In this document: positions 51,101-61,800 of the stretch, piece after piece | Position numbering within the stretch: position 1 is the first letter of the stretch | Layout: the number at the start of each line of letters is the position of its first letter | The notes under the pieces: generated by a model | Seen by the model: the letters and a program-made list of their open reading frames with translations, nothing else | What the model was told of the DNA's origin: nothing | Databases searched by the model: none | Source: a virus | Virus record (IMG/VR): IMGVR_UViG_3300015202_000005 | Coordinates: 1 to 64,000 of that record | Direction: 5' to 3' (one strand) | Length of the DNA: 64,000 bases | Program-made: the position numbers and the translations under genes

Positions 51101-52745
51101 TAGAAGCCCAACTAATATCTCTACTACCTTTTGTTAATAAATCTACATAATGTTTTGATTCATCTAAGTAAATCTTATCACGCATTGCATCAATTTGATT
51201 ATTAACAGCTATTGCTCTATCTTTTAAAAACTGGTCTCTGTTATAACGTTTAGATAAACCATCTAATTGAACAATAGTTCCTATTTTTTTATCATTTTCT
51301 TTATCATACTTTGTTTCTAAATCTCTACGTGCTTCAGCTTCTTTTCTACCTCTACCCATTCTAGCTAATCTATCTCCTAGATTTAATTTAGCTAATTCTA
51401 TTGTATCTAATTTAATTTTAGTAATACGACCTTGTAATTCTTTTAATGTTTCTAACTGTCCTGCATCTTTAATAAAATCTTGTAATTCTTTATCCTCAAT
51501 TACTTCTTTTTGTATTTCTTGTATTATTTCATAAGACGATAAATAGTTTAATAGCTTCTTTAACGTTTTCATTGATACAGTTTCTACATCAATTTCATTG
51601 TTGTATATTGGGTTTTTTATATCAGCAATTCTTTGTTCTAATGCTGTTATATTAGAATAACTGTTTTCAAGAAACTGTAAAAATCCTCCACGTAAATCCT
51701 TTTTAATTAATTCATTAACAGCTTCAATACCTTCTGCTTTTTTATCTTCTGGTATATTTGTTGAATTTTGAATTAAATTAATAGCATTTTTTCTGTCTTC
51801 TATTTTAGATATTACAGTGTCTAAAGCATCTTGTGTTCCTATAAAATTATCATACGTTGCACTTATTTCATGTTCTTTAAAATACAATTTTAATTTAAGT
51901 GTTATTGTATTTCTAGCATCATGTATTATCTTTATCTGATTAGTTATGTTTTTATCAATAAACCTAAAATCAGCTCGGTGTTGTGCATTTAATTCAGTAC
52001 GTATATTTATGTTGTTGTATATCTTAGCATTTATTAAATTATGTGCTAATGTTTCTATTATATCTTTGTTAGAACCTAACTTATCAGCTATTTTACGGAA
52101 AAATGAATTAAGCCATAGCTGCCAAGAAGACTTTTTAGACTGTTCAGTAAATAATTGGTCAGCCCTTACTGATACCGCTGTGGTTAGTAATTCTTTGTTA
52201 AATTGACGCAAATCTAGGTCTGGGTACAATTTTTTCATATCAGATTCAAGTTTTGAACCAGAAAGTTGAGAAATCCCCTGCTGTATCATTTCACCATTAT
52301 AAGGTAATGATTCAATTAGTACGTGACCTAGTTCATGTATTAGTGTTTCTTTCTTTTGTAATTCTGGGTTTATTGTTATAGTAAATGTACCATTACTATT
52401 CTTTATTTCACCTGGTACTGATAACTTTGCATCCTCCCTGTAAATAAGAGGAATATCTAGTTTAGCTAATTTGGCTTGAATTTTAGCAAATAGTAACGCA
52501 TCTTTCCTTTTTACAGGGAGAACCTCATTTTCTGCATTTATAATTAAATTGTTATCTTTAATCCATTCTATTGTTGGCTCTTTATTATTATCTAGTTTAA
52601 TTGTATTACCATACTGATTTTTAACAAAATCACTATTAGCTGTAATATAAGTATCTAGTGCAATTTTATGACCATACTCCTGTAATACATTATTGTATAA
52701 TTCTGATTTCTCACCATTAGGTGCTTTATATTTACAATCTGACAT
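48144..52745 (-). CDS. Large virion/ejection protein with zincin metallopeptidase motif
   Basis: The start at ATG 52745 gives 1533 residues; an open frame to TTG 52772 would run through the upstream terminator. A zincin motif HELGH lies at residues 137-141 within KKETLIHELGHVLIES. Long helical, Lys/Glu-rich regions fill the middle (about 250-650), and a hydrophobic region near the C-terminus (about 1415-1465, LGSIITLAVLSEVFAHF and YFLLFLAMRM) may insert in membrane. In crAss-like phages such giant proteins next to the virion RNA polymerase are packaged and injected with DNA. The peptidase may process them or cut a host target. Confidence 0.65.
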   Translation of the reverse strand: MSDCKYKAPNGEKSELYNNVLQEYGHKIALDTYITANSDFVKNQYGNTIKLDNNKEPTIEWIKDNNLIINAENEVLPVKRKDALLFAKIQAKLAKLDIPLIYREDAKLSVPGEIKNSNGTFTITINPELQKKETLIHELGHVLIESLPYNGEMIQQGISQLSGSKLESDMKKLYPDLDLRQFNKELLTTAVSVRADQLFTEQSKKSSWQLWLNSFFRKIADKLGSNKDIIETLAHNLINAKIYNNINIRTELNAQHRADFRFIDKNITNQIKIIHDARNTITLKLKLYFKEHEISATYDNFIGTQDALDTVISKIEDRKNAINLIQNSTNIPEDKKAEGIEAVNELIKKDLRGGFLQFLENSYSNITALEQRIADIKNPIYNNEIDVETVSMKTLKKLLNYLSSYEIIQEIQKEVIEDKELQDFIKDAGQLETLKELQGRITKIKLDTIELAKLNLGDRLARMGRGRKEAEARRDLETKYDKENDKKIGTIVQLDGLSKRYNRDQFLKDRAIAVNNQIDAMRDKIYLDESKHYVDLLTKGSRDISWASTYLLGADSADDDLIQTLTETLDSKDYDTQHVTDQAYRDYAGLFKDLQNKVKSSDVFTLYDKMLEHEWLHNEDGTITKNPLRRSQHIVNEYHSQFKLQYDELHRDYENKLGNSEFTDEDVQKAYSKYLKFKRENTVQQYNKEYTDVIDSLPIAERRLLKPILNKRKFILNKYAKQYINKKDVIFDSSVLPKTIRAIYDKNEAEFAKLLASNPIVNKNYNEYADLHSTFRPGYSRVKLRYANDVQYSDIDKPIDKWLNPQYTELLKEELKGGMQLNGLNEPTFIGSEEWKMYKTSLTGLQEDDKALPVWAKSNTDYRYRGGRITNTKLPSSQKENAERFGTEGVVGGLTQNIKNSFVRKTSTDYGGEQAGDTRESIADRTSVVASNEKGDTRFSVPIYFRYANEYENQSFDVPSLMVQNRWMATNYANKTDIKEDMEMARDLIGLREVPKVKSNGMFSGLNKLQQDLSGTRADVLEQSSQNVNQSNAYKLMTGIVENRIYGIKSRTNKQADRVTKLALNYTSQVFLGFNYLSAGVNYVAGTWNLRLQSAGGMDFNRKKLKAGRKIYAGDLLAVKQDAANEKGYQMFNLLRDKQNFIQRSRTNVLMEQLNIHQGNQPINRRYSADNMAKQYLNSDLGGFMHNAGEHAITGEIMYAILLDVKLLNEVGQYVTATGTTEDESKALTLNDVLKARNGVMTIDAPTHAGNLRMSEYNLPLNKQSLKVVSRKIADLRASSQGQYAESKTPLAKMYFYAKLVFSMRGWLPETYRQRLLGISTVGISRKDLKSEDMFYSRAKGHFQEGTYTSAIRASVELTKTVYAIRKELWYNKARLTQLKNAYGDVMNEYSRMEVANIRRACWELGSIITLAVLSEVFAHFRKELPKDGIVRPTSYFLLFLAMRMRNELLGYINPLEQWRNVKSLSASMDIIDSVGKFTEQLIHPLEVYKTGKLKGHYKLMNKFNHAFPYINQINRNVEDTYGYLIGDKSKTQ
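52432..52452 (-). repeat. Dispersed TTACAG hairpin motif, copy 10
   Basis: Minus strand TCCTCT, loop TATTTACAG (same loop as copy 6), GGAGGA: six pairs with one wobble on a different stem, coding IYRED. Confidence 0.7.
52503..52521 (+). repeat. Dispersed TTACAG hairpin motif, copy 11
   Basis: TTTCC, loop TTTTTACAG, GGAGA, antisense to the giant gene, 70 bases from copy 10 in the opposite orientation. Confidence 0.65.
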
Positions 52746-52755
52746 AATATTAGAT

Positions 52756-52785
52756 AAAAAACCGCCTGCCAAAATAGCAAGCGGT
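52756..52785 (-). terminator. Intrinsic terminator between the two giant genes
   Basis: On the minus strand ACCGCTTGC and GCAGGCGGT pair over 9 bases with one T-G, followed by six T. It separates the polymerase-type gene from the next giant gene, which then needs readthrough or its own promoter. Confidence 0.75.
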
Positions 52786-52814
52786 ACACTTTAAACAACT
52801 AAAAAAATGGGAAT

Positions 52815-55800
52815 TTATACACAATCTAATCCTTTTTCTTCATCTATTTTACCTTCATTCATCATCTTTACTTTGTTAGCATATATTTCTTCGGACTCGA
52901 CATTTCTAATTTTTACATAGTTTTCATCTATGCCAAGTCCAATAAATTTACCACCTTGTTTAGATATTTCAAAAATTGTATATTTATCTTGAGATTCTTG
53001 TGTTATCACGCCTTTATACAATTTATTAATAATAGTATCACGTTCTTGTCCATATTCATCTGATATTACAGTATTATGTGTAAAGTAGATTTCAGGTGTA
53101 TTATCTATATCTAATTGAGATACCCTACTTCGTGATATTAATATAGTATCCATACCTTCATTAATTTCTTTAATACCTGATAATCTTGGAACTATGTTTA
53201 CATTATCAGAATTATTAATTATAAATAATTCTCTTAAATAAGCATTATAAATATTAAACAATTTGTCATCAACGTTTAGATTTAAAACATCACTATATTC
53301 ATAGTTTTTATTTACATTGTCATTATATACAATCATTTTTCCTGAATAATGTGTACCAAAATCTTCTGCACTACTAAATCCTACTTTCATAGAATCTTGT
53401 AAATCGTACAAGTATTCTGGCATTTTCATTACATTTTCTAAGTATTCAGTAGGTATTATATTATTCCAACTATTAGCATTATATATACCTCCAGCTGTAA
53501 ACATATCATAAGCTATTAAATTTTTACCTAATACTTTCATATAAGGGTTAATCTCGTTATTACCTGTATCACCATATAAAATATCTTCAAAACTTTTAAT
53601 TAAATCTTTATCTAGATTATCAGATACTTTAGGCTTATCAAATACTATATTATGTATTTGCTTTTTATTTATGTTAAACTCATCAATTTCATAGTTTAAA
53701 TAATGTAAAAAAGATGTATTATCTACATCAGCAAATTGCTTTACATAGTACAATTGATTAGCTGCACTTAGTTTTTTAAAATCTTGTATACTTATATCTG
53801 TAATAGCATTTATTTTACCAAGTGTAGGTTTTTTATCTATACCTAATACCTCTTTCTTATCAAAGTCCTGTAAATAAGGACTGTTTAAATAAATAAGTTT
53901 AGTTAAAAATGTATTAGCTATTTTACGAGTTACTTCACTTTTATTAATACCTGTAAGTATATTATCTTGAGCACCTTTAAAATAATTACTTTGTTGTATA
54001 AATAAAGGAGAAAATAATTCTAAAGATGGTACATTACTATTATCAATAAATGCTTTTAATGTTTTGTATCTATGACTATCTTTAGTAAATAATTTATTTA
54101 CTGAAACATCTTGTGTATCCCTTTTTATAGTAATTACAGAATTTCTATTAACACGAGATGCTGTATCAGAAAAACTTTCTGTTGCATCAAATCCTGCTCC
54201 TATTTTATCAGTAGCAAATAAACGTATTGCATCTCCTAATCCGTCTCCTATTTTTTTATAACCTAATTTTAAATTGCCATTCCACAGTTCAAGTAAACGT
54301 AATTGAGTAGTATAAAGATGTATTAATATATCAGTATCTTTTACTCTAACAACTTCATTTAAAGTTATTTGTTTATCTAATTCTTCTTGCGATAAAGCAA
54401 TTTGTCTATCAGGGTCATAACCTAGTATTTTTTCTGTATCAGCTCTTTCTAAATAAAATTTATCATCATTACCATTATACTCCCACTTTTTAGTTTCTTT
54501 ATTAAATGTAAATATACCAGAAGGTTTACCATATGAATCCTTACTTTGTTTTTTCAAGAATTCTTCTGATATTACTTCTTTCTTATGCAATTGTTTTAAC
54601 AACTCTATTTGAAACTGCTTTTTTACTGTACTTATTATTTTTTGTTTATCAGCTGTAATTCCAGTACTTTTCATAGACATATTAGCTAGCTTTTTAATTA
54701 CAGGTTGTGCAATAAACATACCAGCATATTCTATTGGAATACCACTAAGTACCATAGCTGCAAATGTATTATAAGTATATTCATTAATATTTGTCGGCAC
54801 GCCTTCTTTAATAATATCAACAATCATAGCTAACATTTGAGCTAAGTGGTCTGTTGTATTGTTACCTTCAACATTAGTGTACGTACCGTCAACATTGTGT
54901 GCAATATTTTTATGATTAATATAAACTACATTATCATTATATAATACATTATCTTCTCCATATTTTTCTATTAATTGTTTAATATCAAATTTAGACTTAT
55001 CATATTTAACTACAAACCCATCTGTAAATTGTGCTTTTACAATTTGTAATATTGGTGCATAACCATTTATAGAAGCAGCTATTCCTTTTAAACCTATACC
55101 TTTAATAGCTAATTGTCTAAACTTGTCTTGACCAATTATTGTATTAGCATTTATATAATCTTTAATTGGATTAGCAGCTAATTTGTTATACTTAGCTATT
55201 AATGCTTTAGGGTCGTCCATTCTACCGCCTGTTGTTATTTCTCTATAATGATATGGATTACTCCATATAGCTTTATAAATATCAAAGATACGAGAATCTC
55301 TTTGTTGTTTTGTATTTTTTTCTACTGTTTTAGAATCATCATATCTTATAGCATTAATACCATCTTTTGTTTTTTCAACTGCTCTACCCATATTATATAA
55401 ACTATCAACGTCAAAATCCCAACCTGTTTGTGCAACTAATTCATGTGGCAAAATAATACTACTATCCATTTCTTCTGGTAAAAAACCTACTACATCAAAT
55501 AATACGCCACTGTATTTAGCTTCTGTTGGTATTCTATATCCTAAAAACTCACGTAATTCTTGTGGAATATCATTAATAGAAATACGTTCTCCATTGTTAA
55601 AAAATTTCTTAGTCCAAGCTGGTAAAAATGCTTCTGCATTTTGTACTTTACCATTTATTAATTGCATTGTACGCAATCTAAAATTAGGAGATTCATACCG
55701 TTCTTTTATAGAATCATGTATTTCAATACCAGTTGGTAAATTTGTATCTTCTTTTATTTTAGTATTTTTAAACTTAGTAATTAAAGCATCAGAAATTAAA

Positions 55801-58800
55801 GTTACGTGATTACCATTTATTTTTTGAACTGTTACATTATTAGTAAATAATGATGTAAGTACAGCTTCTAATTTATCACTTAATCCTCCATTAAATAATG
55901 GTACTTTAAATCTGCCATCTTTTATTTCAAAACCTTTTAACGTATCTTCTGGTATACCTTTATCAATTGCTTCTTTTATTATTATATCACGTAGTTTATT
56001 TAAATTTTCAAATTTATAACCTTTTCTTGTACTTCTTGCACCTATTCTTTTAAGCAAATTTTGTTTACTTTCTACTATATTAGCAATCTGCATTTTATGT
56101 AGTTCATCTATTATAGCAGTTCCGTTTACTTTATTACCATTTAGTTCGTAAGTAGCTTTAGTATCTAAATTAGATATTGCAATCTTTTGAATTTGTAAAC
56201 CATGTTTATTTACTTCATCTTTTAAATGCGATGGCACATCTAATTGAATACCCCAATCAGCTTCTGGTGTTTCATGTACTGTTACGTTCTTTGCAAAATC
56301 AGGTAATAAATTACCCAAATCATCTGTTAAATTTGAAGTAGGAAACATACCTACTTTTATTGCAGATTGAAAATATAAAGCATCTGCACCAACACTTTTC
56401 ATATTATTTGCAATATCTTCTAACTGTGTTCCTTTTGTAAGTAAAGGTAACAACGTTACAACTGATGTCTTAATTTGCAATGACCGTACACTATTTGTAA
56501 TTGGGTCGTATTTACGAGTATAACTAAAAGGTTTTAATACTTGTAAATAACCATTTATACGAGCTAATTCATTTAACTCAGATTCGTTTAGCTTTTCAGC
56601 ATTTTCAAACTTTGACCAAATAGCATCATACATTACATTCCATCTACCTGCTTTTTTTATTAAGTATTTAGATTGGTCTAATGTAATATAACCTTGAGCA
56701 TCAGCTGTATTAATTTTTAAATATGGCTCAATAGTACTACGTATCAATTCTTCTTTTTTATTACTAGGTGTAAAGTTTTTATTAGTAATATTTTCACTAA
56801 TTAACATATCTTTAAATTCCGGGTTTGTAATATCTAGACTTTCTTTTAATCCTGATACTATTGTACTTATTTCCGAACTTTTAAGTTCTATGTCTTTACC
56901 TATTATATACCTATGATTCTTTTTACCGTTATCTAAAGTAGTTTGACTTGGTGAATCAGTTTGCTTAGAACGTTTGTTTGTATCTTTTACATTTTTATAT
57001 TCTGATACGTTACCTGTAAAAAATCCTTTTTGTTCAGTTAAATGTAAGTAGCCATTTATAGCTATATCACTTATAAACTGTTCAAATTCTACCTTTTCAT
57101 CATCATTACTATAATTATGTAATAACCGTACATTATCAGTATTTTTCATTTTACTAATAATAGGTTGTAAACTCTTATATCTATTAAACGTATCAGTAAC
57201 TAACCAATTAGTAAAACTATTTACATAGTCAACTACTTGAGATGCTACTTGTTGTTTTTTAGCTAAATCTTCTATATATAAATTATGTATGTCTTGACCT
57301 TGTGCATTAACAGCTTTAGTAAATTCAACAGCACCTTTTACTAGCTCCCCATTTTCTTCTTCTTTATCAAACATATTATGTTCTCCATTACCAAGCAGAT
57401 GTTTCATGTTATGAAAATCAAACACACGACCTGTAACAAATACACCTTCATTTTTTATTGAATTTTGAAATAGTATAGGCTTACTGTTATTGTCAAGTTT
57501 TACATAATGATAATATAATTGTTGTCCTACAATATTATCTTTTTCTACTGCTACAAATTTATGGTCATCTGTTTTGTTAATAGAATTGTCAATTAATTTA
57601 ATAATTGCTTTTTCTCCCCTTATATCAGAAACCACGCCTTGTTTACTAGAACTACGTACTATATCCCCAACAGTCATATTAGGTTTTACATCAAATGAAT
57701 TTTCATTAAAATCTGATACATTATATACATTATTTTTATTAGGATTATATGTAGCAAATAAATAGTTACGTGCATTTATCATTCTTTCTTTTTCTTGTAA
57801 ATATGTATTATACATACTTCTAAAAGCTAGACTTGTAGTGTCGTTAAACTTTCTATTTTGTAACACGTATTTACCTTCCTCTATTACAGGGAAATGTACA
57901 CCTTGTATAATCCAGTTGTTTGTACTATCACTTTTTATTTCAACAGGCATTGATACAAAACCTGGCTTACTTGTTAAATATGTAACTAATCTACTTAAAT
58001 AAAAATCATCATCACTTTGCTTATCATATTGATAACCTTTTCCATTTACAGTATCTTTTAATCCATCTGTTTTATGAATATTAAAATTCTCTAAATTGTT
58101 AAGGTTTAAATCATTAATAGTTAATTCTGATAAATCTTTAGTTAATCCATCAGCTGTTAATAACCCATTTTTATTAAAATAGTTACTATGTCTAAATGAA
58201 CTATCTTGTAAATAGTCTTTTAATGTTTCTAATACTTCTTGTTTAGCTCCATCAACATCCATGTTATATACATCAAACACTCTTTTTATTTTATCAAAGA
58301 ATCTTAAACTCCAACTTGGTTTGTTATAACTATAAACAAGATTACCATTAGTATCTAAATAAGATGCTTCTTTACTATCATATAAAAAGTATGAATAAGA
58401 ATCAGCTATTTTATTTAAATTACCACTATCTCTAAATTTTAAATTAGACTTGTTTGTAGTATCTGCAAACACAGTACTTTTTAAAAACTTAAGTTGTTTA
58501 AGTATATTATCATTAAAATAACTAATAATATCACTATTTCTATTATCTGTTTTAGCTTTTATTAATACGTAGCTATTTAATATAGATTTAGTAATTTTAG
58601 CAGGTAAATCAAAACCTATTAATTTAGCAAGTTTTTGTGTTTCAATTACAAGTTCATCTATATTTAATGTTCTTTCTCTTACTTGTTTATCTAATTTCTG
58701 TATTGCATCAGTAGCTTCAATTTCAGAAGCTGTGTTGTATTGTGATGTATATTCATCATTTTGCCTATTAGCATTATGTTCACTTATTAACAACTTAATG

Positions 58801-61800
58801 TTATTAGACCAACTATTAGACAGTGTATGTTCTTTATTACTAATATCACGTTTTATTAATAATCCATCAGGTACAGCTGTTACTCTAACATGTTCAGCTG
58901 TTACATAACTTTTATTAAAGTTAATATACCACTTATTTAAAAACGAATCTTTGTAATCAGTTCTGTTACCCTTTACATCATAATTGGTATTCATTTGATT
59001 AAGTTTTAACCATAGCAATCCTATTGAAGGTTCAACAGTTCTTAATTCAAATAAACGAGACATCATCTCTTTTAAATTACCACTATTAACCATCCTTGCT
59101 TGAAGTAGTGGATATACCCTATCAAAATCTAAGTATTGTGGTAATCCTGCTGGATTTTCATATTGTTCTTTTTTACTAGTATCAAATACTACTTTTTCAC
59201 CGTCAAATGAATAATCAAATTTACTTAGTTTTTGTGTGCTAATTATTAACCACCGTAATTCAGAACTAAATTCTAGTTTTAAAGATTTACGTGCATCTAA
59301 TTTATCATCCCAACTTTTCTTTTGCTCTGGACTAAAATCTACTGTATCGTCATTGACATAACTTACGTCTTCATTAATATTTAATTTAATATCTAACTTA
59401 AGTTTTACTTTATCTTTTAACGCATTTAATAATTCACTATTTTTACCTTTCTTTACATCTTCTATTATTCTAGTTAATGCCAACTGTTTTACAACATCAG
59501 TAGAACTTTTTAAAGAATTAACTAACCCAGCCATTACAACTTCATTTGATGTTATAATTGGTAGTACAGTTTTATCATTTATTATAGCTAACTTAGCTAA
59601 TTCTGCATTATTATATATCGCAAATTTAGAATACCATTCTGCTGTTTTACCAAACATATAATTAGTATATGCTTCTGTTTCTTGTGGTGTAAAATCATTA
59701 GCTAATGATTCCTCTGTCATATAATTTGTAATACCAGAACTAGTATTATTTGTAGTTCTAAAAACACCACTGTTTACACCTCTAAACAAGTTATCAATAC
59801 TTGTGTTACCTAGTATATTATTTATGTAATATAATATTTTATCAAAGAAATTACGTATTGCATTTAATAAAGGATAATCAGTATCTTTATTATTAGCATA
59901 ACTTCTAAACTCTTCAGCTAGAGATTCATCTAGATTTGCACTTTTACCATAACGTGATTTAGCTTCTGCTAATACTGCTGACTTTTCATCATTAGTTAAT
60001 GATAAATCCATTATACGGTGAAATGCCTCATGATACTCTACACCTCTAGGACTAAACCTTGCTATTGTTATCATATCATTATGATACATACCATATAGCT
60101 TAGTACCATTGTGTACTAAGTTTTCAACTATTTGTGTATTATTGTTTTTTCCTAATATACGGTTTATGTTGTTTTTTATTACAACTTCATCTTGTTTAAT
60201 AGGAGTTTCTAAAATGCCACTTTGGCGCATAAAATCTCCATCAAGTCCAGACTGTGGGGCTTCATAATCAGTAGAACGCTCAACAACAACCGAATCCAAA
60301 TTAGATGTATTAATAGGTGTTTTTTCCTCAAAAACGCTGTTAGAAGTCGGTAAATCAGCCGTTTTAACACTGTTTACAGTCTCAGTTTCAATAGTAGGTA
60401 TTAGTTCCACTTCTGATTTTTCAGAAGCCACAACGTCTGATTTTGACCCAGAATCGGTAATTTTGCCAGATAATTCAATTCTAAAATTGCCCTTTGCTTT
60501 TTCACCACTACCTAATTTACTTATAAAATTACTTATTTTATTACCTTTACTATCTAATAAAACACCTGCATTTGTAAGTAATCTACCTTTTAATTCAGTA
60601 ATTACTTTTGATTTTTCTGCACTTGTTAATGCATCATCTTCAAATGATTTAGTTAAACTATAAGGTATATTATATTGTAATGTACCTAATGTTTTAGTAA
60701 GTTCTTCTATTATATTATTATAACCAGTATCTCCAATATCACTTAATAATTTTTCTTTTTTTACTTCTGCTTTTGTTTCAAATTCTTCTTTATTAGTATA
60801 CTGTTTTTGTACATTTTTTAATGATTGTAATTCTAAATAAATATTATCTTTTATTTTAAGTGATGCAAGTTTAGTACCATCATCATAAATAAAATCAATA
60901 CCGTTCTCTGTTACTTTAAATGTAGGTGAATAAAATATACCTGAAGAATCTAATACAGTATTAGTTCTAATAATACTTTTTATATCTTTTAAATGATTTT
61001 TAATTACAGCACTATCAAATCTAATTGTTGTACCATTTCTATTTGCATTTTGCATTAATGTAATTAAATCAATAATTGAATTTTTCAATTTATTTGTATC
61101 ATTAGAATTAACTGTTGCAGTATTTAAATAAATAGGTATATCCTTACCATCTAATCCTTTTACCATTGCATACATAAGACCTTCAGTATATGCTCTGTCT
61201 GCATTATAATAAATAGAATTACTACCAACAGGTGCATAATGCTCTTTACCATCTTTTATTGATTCCAATGTATAACTATCTTTTACTTGGAATAATTCAT
61301 ACGGTGTTAATTTATCATTTAGTGGAGACCATTCATTTTCTATTAAAGTTCCACTAGTTTTTGTAGTTACAACAGTTGTAAATTCTTTACCAGTTAAAAC
61401 TTGAGGTATTACTGTTTCTAAGAATTGTATAGTTAGTCGTTCTTTTTTTAGTAAATCAGTTAATGATGATACTGGAGATTTAGTTTTATTAGCAGTTTCA
61501 ATTAATGTTAAAGTTTTATTAATTCCATTATTAACACCTGCTATTGTATTTAATTTACCAATAGTTACACCATTACTAATTATATGAATAGGTCTAATTT
61601 TATATTTAGTTTCATAAGGATTAGGTTTACCTTCTTTTATTGTTACTGTATCTCCTTCTTTAATATTACGTAATTCTTTATAAGCAGGTTCTAATTCTTT
61701 AGTTAAAGAATAACTACCGTCATTGTTTTTAATTAATTCACCGCCATCTATATTATCTGCTGTTGATGCTAATGTTGGAATAAAAAATGAAGTATCAGGT

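Noticed and set aside
49900-52700. Plus-strand frames opposite the giant genes as separate genes
   Set aside because: They are short, lack start signals, and fall on the antisense strand of long conserved-looking frames.
52746-52772. TTG start for the 1533-residue giant protein
   Set aside because: The nine extra codons overlap the terminator stem at 52756-52785; ATG 52745 is free of it.
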